Of a DNA stretch of 5,309 bases, positions 1-5,309 are shown in pieces. The stretch is from contig JAGBXG010000349.1 of the NCBI GenBank assembly GCA_017629415.1, positions 1 to 5,309 of the forward strand. Direction: 5' to 3'. Numbering within the stretch: position 1 is the stretch's first letter; each line of letters opens with the position of its first letter. The stretch is from Pseudomonadota bacterium (GTDB taxonomy: Bacteria; Myxococcota; Bradymonadia; UBA4248). Position numbers and translations under genes: made by a program. A model generated the notes under the pieces. The model ran no database searches. It was not told where the DNA came from and saw only the letters and a program-made list of their open reading frames with translations.

Positions 1-4
1 CATT

Positions 5-60
5 GGGGGTAGGCGCGTATTTGCGCAGCAAATAGCGCCGTAGGGGGCTTTGCCCCCTCA
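5..60. repeat. Double-hairpin intergenic element (REP-like)
   Basis: Two strong hairpins lie 2 nt apart. The first pairs 12-24 with 28-39 (GGCGC-G-TATTTGC / GCAAATAGCGCC), giving 12 base pairs with one bulged G at 17 and a GCA loop. The second pairs 42-48 with 52-58 (AGGGGGC / GCCCCCT) around a TTT loop. A further G run at 5-9 could compete for the C run at 53-57, or may be the right half of a third hairpin cut by the window edge. The element lies past the 3' end of the minus-strand ABC-F gene. No T tract follows on either strand, so it does not look like a standard intrinsic terminator. Paired, compact, GC-rich hairpins in an AT-rich spacer are typical of REP-type dispersed repeats, but copy number cannot be seen here. 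Confidence 0.55.
42..58 (-). terminator. Possible 3'-end hairpin for the ABC-F transcript
   Basis: This is a perfect 7-bp stem (AGGGGGC/GCCCCCT) with a 3-nt loop, about 60 nt past the ABC-F stop codon in the direction of that gene. The stem is strong enough to pause RNA polymerase or protect an mRNA 3' end. On the minus strand it is followed by CTACGGCGC rather than a U tract, so intrinsic termination is doubtful. It may simply be one arm of the repeat element that contains it. Confidence 0.25.
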
Positions 61-83
61 AGGTGAAAAGAGTTCCGATGATT

Positions 84-99
84 TATAGAATATTCTATA
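84..99. repeat. 16-bp perfect palindrome
   Basis: TATAGAATATTCTATA reads the same on both strands. It is entirely AT-rich apart from one G/C pair on each side, and lies just past the ABC-F stop codon and its duplicated tail. It could be a dyad for a DNA-binding protein or a weak hairpin in the ABC-F 3' untranslated region. Chance is also plausible in DNA this AT-rich. Confidence 0.4.
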
Positions 100-135
100 T
101 TATATATTGCTTGAATATTATATACTGCTTAAATA
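100..135. repeat. 18-bp tandem duplication at the ABC-F gene end
   Basis: Positions 100-117 and 118-135 are adjacent 18-bp copies matching at 16 of 18 positions. On the minus strand they read TATTTAAGCAGTATATAA and TATTCAAGCAATATATAA. Each copy ends in TAA. The gene-proximal copy encodes the last five residues (YLSSI) and the stop. The second would encode YSSNI and another stop in the same frame. The period is a multiple of three, so the duplication leaves an in-frame backup stop 18 nt downstream of the first. Confidence 0.7.
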
Positions 136-2049
136 TTCCCAGCGTTCATATAAAGCTTCAATACGAGCGTTGGCGGCATCGAGTTTGTCGCTCAATTCTT
201 TGGCACGATTGGGAATTTTATAGGTTTCGGGATCGGCAATTTCGGCTTCGATAGCTTCTTTATCGGCTTCGGCTTCGAGGATGACATTTTCGATATTTTT
301 GAGTTCTTCGGTTTCTTTCCAGGTTAATTTTTTAGGTTTTGCAGTTTTTGGCGGTTCAGGTTGTGGTGTTTTTGTTGATTTTGCGGCTTTAGCAGCAGCT
401 TCGGCAGCTTTTTGAGCATCTGCTTCGGCTTTTTGTTCAAGCTCACGTTTATGGCAAATGGTATAGAAATCGTAATCGCCTTCGTAACGTGAAAATGTGC
501 CCAAATCGGCGTCAAAAGCCAGGACTGCTGTGGCCAATCGATTGATGAGGAAGCGGTCGTGTGTGACGAATAAAACGGCGCCATCGTAGTTTTCGAGGGC
601 ATTTTCGAGGGTCTGCAGCGAGTCGATATCGAGGTCGTTTGTGGGCTCGTCGAGGACGAGGAGATTGGCGTTGGCGCACATCATTTGAGCGAAGAGGAGA
701 CGGCATTTTTCGCCGCCGGATAAGGTGCCGACGAGTTTGTCTTGTTCGGGAACATCGAACAGGAAACGGCTTAAAAATCCGCGTTTATGGACGGGTTCGC
801 GGTTCACATAGACGTGGTCGCCGTCGCCGAGGGCTTCGTATACAGATTTTTTAGGATCGAGTTCCTGTCTGTGCTGTGAGAGGAAGGCGATGTGAGTATT
901 TTTACCGATAATGACGTTGCCGGAATCGGGTTCAAGGCGTTTGGTTAGCACGTTCAGAAGGGTTGTTTTGCCGCAGCCGTTGGCTCCGATGATGGCGCAG
1001 CAATCCTCTTTGCGCAATGTAAAATCGAAAGGTTTAAAGATAGTTTTGTCGAAAGATTTAGAAATATTTTCGGCATTAATAATAATATTTCCAAGTCTGG
1101 CATCGGCGCTGAAACTCATTTGAAGTGTGGCTTCATGGGTGGCTTTTGCTTTTTCCTGGATTTCATAGAACCGTTCGATGCGTGCTTTTTGTTTGGTGCC
1201 TCTGGCACATGGTCCGCGCCGCATCCAATCGAGTTCTGTGACGAGCAAATTGGCATATTTTTCTTGTTCTTTTTTGCGCAGATCCATCAGAGCGGCTTTT
1301 TGTTCGACAAAATTGACGTAATTGCCGGCAAAAGAGAGGAGTTCGGATTGATGGATTTCGACGATACGCGTGGCGATAGCATCGAGGAAGGCGCGATCGT
1401 GGGTGACGAAAATGACGGCGGCGCGATAATCTTTGAGGAGGCTTTCAAGCCATTCGATGGTGGGTACATCGAGGTGGTTGGTGGGTTCGTCGAGCAGGAG
1501 CAGATCGGGTCGTTCGAGCAGCACACGAGCCAGTGCCACACGTCGTTGCTGGCCGCCGGAAAGCGTGCGCATAGGCACGCGCAGCATCGATTCAGGGATA
1601 TTCAGTCTGCGCAGCATGCCTTCAATATCGTGCTGAAGTTCCCAGCCGCCGTGAAGTTCAATTTCGCTCTGAAGCCGTTCCTGTTCATGGCTGAGGCGGT
1701 CGATTTCTCGTTCATCCGTAGCATCCGCAAGCTGTGTGCATATCATTTCATAAGTATTGATTCGGTCTCTGCGCGGCTGCAAGGCTTTGGCGACAACGAT
1801 TTCCGGCGTATCATCTTCGGCAAAAGTTGGATTTTGGGGCAAATATGAAACATGTATCTTTTGATGAAACGAAATTTCGCCTTCATCGTGATATTCCAAA
1901 CCCGCCAAAATCTTTAAAAATGTTGATTTTCCGCATCCGTTATGCCCGATCAGGCCGATTTTTTCGCGTTCAGAAATCAGCAGATTGAGGTCTTCAAAAA
2001 CGCTTTTTGCGCCGTAAGATTTACCTAAATTTTGTATTGTGAGTAGCAT
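118..2049 (-). CDS. uup: ABC-F family ATPase, Uup type
   Basis: A soluble tandem ABC ATPase of 643 residues without membrane segments. Uup-type ABC-F proteins bind ribosomes and use ATP to help translation; E. coli Uup also affects precise transposon excision. Half one has Walker A at 35-43 (GHNGCGKST), signature LSGGQ 163-167, Walker B 183-194 (LLLLDEPTNHLD, catalytic E188) and H217. The inter-domain linker spans about 240-312 and contains a basic WMRRGPCARGTKQKAR stretch like that of Uup. Half two has Walker A 355-363 (GANGCGKTT), LSGGE 443-447, Walker B 463-474 (E468) and H497. An Ala/Lys/Pro-rich spacer (about 541-574) leads to a coiled-coil C-terminal domain (575-643), the Uup hallmark. 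Both ATP sites look intact and the length fits the family. The ATG at 2049 is chosen because MLLTIQNLGKSYG is a normal N-terminus; an upstream in-frame TTG at 2100 would add 17 atypical residues. No clear Shine-Dalgarno is visible. Another ABC-F subfamily is possible; the ABC-F assignment itself is secure. Confidence 0.93.
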   Translation of the reverse strand: MLLTIQNLGKSYGAKSVFEDLNLLISEREKIGLIGHNGCGKSTFLKILAGLEYHDEGEISFHQKIHVSYLPQNPTFAEDDTPEIVVAKALQPRRDRINTYEMICTQLADATDEREIDRLSHEQERLQSEIELHGGWELQHDIEGMLRRLNIPESMLRVPMRTLSGGQQRRVALARVLLERPDLLLLDEPTNHLDVPTIEWLESLLKDYRAAVIFVTHDRAFLDAIATRIVEIHQSELLSFAGNYVNFVEQKAALMDLRKKEQEKYANLLVTELDWMRRGPCARGTKQKARIERFYEIQEKAKATHEATLQMSFSADARLGNIIINAENISKSFDKTIFKPFDFTLRKEDCCAIIGANGCGKTTLLNVLTKRLEPDSGNVIIGKNTHIAFLSQHRQELDPKKSVYEALGDGDHVYVNREPVHKRGFLSRFLFDVPEQDKLVGTLSGGEKCRLLFAQMMCANANLLVLDEPTNDLDIDSLQTLENALENYDGAVLFVTHDRFLINRLATAVLAFDADLGTFSRYEGDYDFYTICHKRELEQKAEADAQKAAEAAAKAAKSTKTPQPEPPKTAKPKKLTWKETEELKNIENVILEAEADKEAIEAEIADPETYKIPNRAKELSDKLDAANARIEALYERWEYLSSI

Positions 2050-2107
2050 ATATGCCCGTTTGAGTGGTGAGTTTAAGGAGTGCGTTTGAGTTTGCGGCAA
2101 TTTCTAT

Positions 2108-2158
2108 ATGCCAACGCGCTCAAAATCTGGCGCGTCTGTTTATCACAAATGTTGGCAT
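2108..2158. repeat. Inverted repeat in the ABC-F leader
   Basis: ATGCCAAC (2108-2115) is exactly complementary to GTTGGCAT (2151-2158), 35 nt apart. Nested inside, ACGCGC (2114-2119) pairs with GCGCGT (2130-2135) around a 10-nt loop. The two stems share bases 2114-2115 and so partly compete. A third option pairs GGCA (2096-2099) with TGCC (2109-2112). All lie 47-109 nt upstream of the ABC-F start codon, in what may be its 5' leader or promoter. They could be an operator dyad or alternative RNA folds. Confidence 0.45.
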
Positions 2159-2168
2159 TCAAGGATAT

Positions 2169-2196
2169 TTGATGGATAATATTTGCAAGATAAAAT
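2169..2196 (+). promoter_or_regulatory. Candidate sigma-70 promoter for the kinase gene
   Basis: TTGATG (2169-2174) resembles a -35 box and TAAAAT (2191-2196) a -10 box, with a 16-bp spacer. The DNA around it is AT-rich. A start near 2203 would give a leader of about 185 nt that includes the T-tract hairpin at 2264-2295. The match is modest, and such hexamers occur by chance in AT-rich DNA. Confidence 0.28.
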
Positions 2197-2258
2197 CTAA
2201 AAACAGGCCTAGAAACAATGTTGCAGGGAAGGGGTGAGTCGGGTAGTTTGGAATATTG

Positions 2259-2295
2259 AAAACGGGCTATGCGTCATAGCCGCATACGCCCTTTT
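2259..2295 (+). terminator. Terminator- or attenuator-like hairpin before the kinase
   Basis: GGGCTATGCG (2264-2273) pairs with CGCATA (2281-2286) and GCCC (2288-2291), leaving C2287 bulged and a 7-nt loop. TTTT follows directly at 2292-2295 and AAAA precedes at 2259-2262, so the structure could work in either direction. A second, mutually exclusive hairpin uses the same left arm: GGCTATG (2265-2271) with CATAGCC (2275-2281) around a 3-nt CGT loop. It sits about 95 nt upstream of the kinase start codon with no gene before it on that strand. That placement suggests attenuation of the kinase transcript, or a bidirectional insulator. The T tract is only four bases, so efficiency is uncertain. 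Confidence 0.5.
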
Positions 2296-2387
2296 ATGGT
2301 GTGTCCTTTGCCTTGCGGCATACGGCCACACTTATTATTTTGTTGATGATATTCATCTCAAATTCATGGCGATTATTCCGATATTTT

Positions 2388-5309
2388 ATGGCTGATTTAA
2401 AATTATCTATTTTAGATTCAAATTCTAATATTTCACATGAATATAATGAAGTTTCTGCGATTGAGATGCCTGATATGGGTATTCCGGAAGCGTTAAATGA
2501 AAAATATATATACCTTAATAAGCTTGGCAAAGGATCGCAGGGTCAGGTTTGGCTGGCTCAACGCAAGAGTGACGGCGAACGTGTAGCCATCAAGCAGCTC
2601 AATGTGCATTCTGTCACGACGTGGAAACAGTATGAATTGTTTAAGCGTGAGGCCCGTATTCTTGAAAGTCTGAATATGGATGGTGTTGTGCCATTTTATG
2701 AATATATTGAAGATCTTGAGGCCAAGCCACCCTTTGTCTGCATCATTCAAAAGTTTATCGAAGGCCAAACATTGGGCGAAATGCTTAAGGCCAAGCACAG
2801 ATTTGAGACGGAAGCGATATATGACATCATTGCGCAGGTTCTGGGAATTTTACAGAAGCTTCATACACACGAGCCGCTTGTGGTGCATCGTGATATCAAG
2901 CCTTCAAACTTGATGCTGACGCCATTAGAAAATGGTCGCTATAAAGTGACATTGCTCGATTTTGGTGCTGTTGCGAACCCTCAAGTGCAAAATGGTGGTT
3001 CTACGGTAGCTGGAACTTATGGTTACATGCCGCCCGAGCAGCTGATGGGTCAGGCACAGCCTGCCAGCGATATTTATGCTCTTGCGGCACTCGCGGTGGA
3101 AATGCTTTCTGGGACATCGCCGGCTGATATCGCCGTTTGTGACTTTAAACTTGTGATTGAACCATATTTGCAGCATCTTCCCAAAGAGGTCGTTCAGACC
3201 TTGAGCATGATGCTTGAACCAGCTGTTGAGAACCGCATATGTGATCATACGGCTTTGATGGCTCAGTTTGATGCATTAGCGAACAAAAAAGAGCCTTCTT
3301 TGCTCAGGTTTTTGCGTCGAACGGCGTTGCCCAAGCTTGAGGATGTTGAAAGCATTTGCCAGCCCGGTAATTATGAGATTTGGCAAAATTTAGATCAATC
3401 TTCTGATATAGAGTTTGAGAGTTGTCCCTGTCATTTGGATGTTAAATTAGCTGAGCATGAGCAAAAAAACTCAGATTCAGCTCGTTTTAGTTTATGTTTT
3501 ATATTATTTACGGTTGCAATGTTGATTGTTATGAGTTTATTTGCAACTGGACATCCGATTGCAGGTATGACAACGATGGGATTATCGGTTCCAATAAGCA
3601 TTTTTTTGGCATACTATGCAAAACCTTTAACAACACGCACGGCCTTAGACTGTCAAGGTGTTTCGCCTGTTCCAAAAGTCTCGGCATTGACTTGGAAAGA
3701 AATTCATCAATTATTAAACCAAGGTCAAAAGGTTGTGGGTCAAATTTCCGCGATATATTATCAAAATATTGATGAGAAATATGATCTTTATTTCAAAGAG
3801 AATCGTAAGCAAGAGGAATTGATTGCCTATGATTTTCCGAAATTTTGGGTTATTTATCGTTTTAAATTTCAAGGTGAATATCCCTTTGAGTTTTATGGCG
3901 AGCTGTTGACGTATACATCGCCTGAAGGGCATTATAAGATCGGTGATCCGATTACATTAGTTGCTGATATTTCTGTATCAAATAGATTTATGATGCAATT
4001 ATCAGTTGTACCTTATCCCTATCCTTTTGGTGATGTGTGGCAAAAAGATAATATTGTATATACATGCGATTTTAACAAGGCATCACTGATGAATGGTGAT
4101 GTATTGGCATGTGAAAAGCAATTGAAACTGCATTGTTTATCATCTTTGCAGTTTGAGCACAATTCTGTAGGATTTGAGTCTATTTCCAATGCGGAGCAGA
4201 GTCTTAGCACGCACGATTCTGCGAATTTCAGTCATCAAAATATTGTTTTATCTGAAACAAAGACTGAAAAGGTTGAAGTTTATCCTCACAGGTATTTGGA
4301 GTTTGGGGCTAGCCGTAGATTTTACAGCGTTTTAGCAGAGCGATATCTCAAAAGATTCGAATCTGGAGATGAAGAAGCCATCATGAAAGCAGCTGATATT
4401 TATCAGAATATGCTAAACGACAATACCATGGCTAGAGAGCTATATTGGTTATTGCTTGATCAGTATATCTATAGATATGTTGCCGGAGATGATAAATATT
4501 TTTCGACCGCTCAAACATTCTATAATAAGCATCTTTATCTCAAACCGTCGTCTCATACAGTTTTGGAAGAAACGACAGATTATAGATTTTACTCATCTAT
4601 TGCTGAACGACTTGTTCCAAAATTGAGTTTGGGTGAATATAGATATATTCATGTTCTTGAAATGATTTATCGGGATAAGCTTAATCGTTCCGATGATGCA
4701 AAAATATTGAGAAAATTGCAAAGCCTCATCAATAAGGCGCAACTTGATGATATTCAAGCTTGTATGCAGATTGGGGAGATTTATGCATTAAATCTTAGAA
4801 ATGGAGAGGTTTCAAATGGATGGTATCAGCGAGCTATAGATTTATATTTGATGAAATATAAAAGAGAAAATAATATTCAGTGCTGTTTAAAGGCGGCGGC
4901 TATTTATAAAGATTATTTAAACGATGAAGAATCTGCTCAGAAGGTTTACTATGAAGCGATAGAATTTTATTTTAAAAAAGGCAGTATAGAGGCTTGGAGA
5001 AAAATTACATATATCTTCCGCCATTATTTGAATATTCAAACAATAAGTCATGAGATCCACCAAAAAATGGCGAATGTTTGCTTGGAATCATTTGATTTTA
5101 TGAAAGCGCTCAATACTCAATTTGCATTAGAACTTGCAGACCTGCTTAAAAATAAATTTTCAGATACTATAACGTCCTCAAAGCTTTATCGGAAAGTGGC
5201 CGATACATATATGGAAATGTTTGTGCTTATGAATAATGCGTTCTTTGTTCATAGGGCAGTAAAGATCTATAAAGATGAGCTGTCTGATGAGCAGGCAGTG
5301 CAAAGAGCG
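2388..5309 (+). CDS. Membrane-anchored Ser/Thr protein kinase with C-terminal helical repeats (3' partial)
   Basis: 974 codons are open to the window end with no stop, so the protein is longer. It should transfer phosphate from ATP to Ser/Thr residues of unknown targets. Kinase domain, about 42-285: Gly loop GKGSQGQV 47-54, VAIK lysine K69, helix-C E88, HRDIKPSN 167-174 (D169, K171, N174), DFG 191-193, MPPEQ 214-218 in place of APE, and D228. All catalytic residues are present, so it looks active. CPCH at 346-349 precedes two hydrophobic segments (about 367-386 and 391-411) joined by a short loop, placing both ends in the cytoplasm. Residues 436-540 look beta-rich and resemble DUF3592 (VVGQISAIY ... 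YKIGDPITLVAD), a tentative match. From about 646 the chain is mainly helical with TPR/Sel1-like repeats. The start ATG at 2388 gives a polar N-terminus; no Shine-Dalgarno is seen, and an in-frame ATG at 2346 is the main alternative. It belongs to the Hanks-type family; I recognise no specific gene. Confidence 0.9.
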   Translation, partial: MADLKLSILDSNSNISHEYNEVSAIEMPDMGIPEALNEKYIYLNKLGKGSQGQVWLAQRKSDGERVAIKQLNVHSVTTWKQYELFKREARILESLNMDGVVPFYEYIEDLEAKPPFVCIIQKFIEGQTLGEMLKAKHRFETEAIYDIIAQVLGILQKLHTHEPLVVHRDIKPSNLMLTPLENGRYKVTLLDFGAVANPQVQNGGSTVAGTYGYMPPEQLMGQAQPASDIYALAALAVEMLSGTSPADIAVCDFKLVIEPYLQHLPKEVVQTLSMMLEPAVENRICDHTALMAQFDALANKKEPSLLRFLRRTALPKLEDVESICQPGNYEIWQNLDQSSDIEFESCPCHLDVKLAEHEQKNSDSARFSLCFILFTVAMLIVMSLFATGHPIAGMTTMGLSVPISIFLAYYAKPLTTRTALDCQGVSPVPKVSALTWKEIHQLLNQGQKVVGQISAIYYQNIDEKYDLYFKENRKQEELIAYDFPKFWVIYRFKFQGEYPFEFYGELLTYTSPEGHYKIGDPITLVADISVSNRFMMQLSVVPYPYPFGDVWQKDNIVYTCDFNKASLMNGDVLACEKQLKLHCLSSLQFEHNSVGFESISNAEQSLSTHDSANFSHQNIVLSETKTEKVEVYPHRYLEFGASRRFYSVLAERYLKRFESGDEEAIMKAADIYQNMLNDNTMARELYWLLLDQYIYRYVAGDDKYFSTAQTFYNKHLYLKPSSHTVLEETTDYRFYSSIAERLVPKLSLGEYRYIHVLEMIYRDKLNRSDDAKILRKLQSLINKAQLDDIQACMQIGEIYALNLRNGEVSNGWYQRAIDLYLMKYKRENNIQCCLKAAAIYKDYLNDEESAQKVYYEAIEFYFKKGSIEAWRKITYIFRHYLNIQTISHEIHQKMANVCLESFDFMKALNTQFALELADLLKNKFSDTITSSKLYRKVADTYMEMFVLMNNAFFVHRAVKIYKDELSDEQAVQRA

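Larger units (their letters stand above)
2050..2387. other. Divergent intergenic region, structured
   Basis: About 340 bp separate the start codons of two divergent genes, so promoters for both should lie here. I see no convincing small gene. It contains an inverted-repeat cluster on the ABC-F side (2096-2158), a weak plus-strand promoter candidate (2169-2196), a hairpin with a T tract (2259-2295) and a smaller hairpin (2299-2331). No confident sigma-70 promoter could be picked for the minus strand. The plus-strand frame of the kinase stays open back to a TAG at 2277, so a longer kinase N-terminus cannot be fully excluded. Confidence 0.7.

Noticed and set aside
63..254. Short plus-strand open frame at the left end
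   Set aside because: It overlaps the 3' end of the ABC-F gene antisense, and its repeated IIYCLN simply translates the 18-bp DNA duplication.
1120..1848. A 242-codon plus-strand open frame
   Set aside because: It lies wholly antisense within the ABC-F gene, whose motifs are intact across this span. The translation is rich in Phe and Gly/Asp and shows no recognisable domain, as expected of a complementary-strand shadow.
2050..2100. Extension of the ABC-F gene to a TTG at 2100
   Set aside because: It would use a rare start and add 17 residues unlike the family N-terminus. The ATG at 2049 gives a standard start just before the first ABC strand.
2294..3248. Minus-strand open frames opposite the kinase gene and its leader
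   Set aside because: Those at 2493-2798 and 2925-3248 are antisense to the conserved kinase motifs. The one at 2294-2530 overlaps the leader hairpins and kinase start. None has a recognisable motif.
3494..3772. A 92-codon plus-strand open frame inside the kinase gene
   Set aside because: It is out of frame within the continuous kinase reading frame, over the membrane segments. Its Cys/Asn-rich translation has no family features.
118..5309. A joint defence or signalling system of the ABC ATPase and the kinase
   Set aside because: The ATPase is a housekeeping-type Uup, the genes diverge and have separate leaders, and no nuclease, toxin, reverse transcriptase or other effector is visible. Adjacency alone does not support a shared system.
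1..5309. tRNA, rRNA, CRISPR array, insertion sequence, attachment site or origin
   Set aside because: No cloverleaf-like segment, regularly spaced repeats, transposase reading frame or DnaA-box cluster was recognised on either strand by eye.

Overview
The window holds two divergently oriented protein genes separated by a structured intergenic region of about 340 bp. On the minus strand is a complete ABC-F family ATPase of the Uup type (118..2049). On the plus strand is a large serine/threonine protein kinase (2388 to the window end) that has no stop codon inside the window, so its C-terminus is missing. No RNA gene, CRISPR array, transposase or integrase is visible.

Organism: bacterial. The kinase has the HRD...DFG...GTYGYMPPEQ style of Hanks-type kinases that are numerous in Myxococcota and Bradymonadota-like lineages and in Cyanobacteria. 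The DNA is moderately AT-rich and neither gene has a clear Shine-Dalgarno sequence. This points to a kinase-rich, AT-leaning bacterium, possibly a relative of the Myxococcota. It is an inference from family style and cannot be settled from this window.

Layout: positions 1-60 carry two adjacent strong hairpins without a T tract, resembling a dispersed intergenic repeat. Positions 84-135 hold a 16-bp perfect palindrome and an 18-bp tandem duplication whose copy boundary coincides with the stop codon of the ABC-F gene. The ABC-F gene follows. The intergenic region (2050-2387) has inverted repeats on the ABC-F side and, on the kinase side, a possible promoter followed by a terminator- or attenuator-like hairpin with a T tract.

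The kinase begins with an apparently active catalytic domain. Next come two closely spaced membrane segments, a beta-rich module resembling DUF3592, and a long alpha-helical repeat region (TPR/Sel1-like) that runs off the window. The short loop between the two membrane segments implies that the kinase and the repeat region both face the cytoplasm. This suggests a membrane-anchored signalling scaffold rather than a receptor with an external sensor.

Nothing shows that the two genes work together. The ABC-F protein looks like a housekeeping ribosome-associated ATPase, and the divergent arrangement gives no operon link. The most distinctive items are the kinase architecture and the structured leader in front of it.
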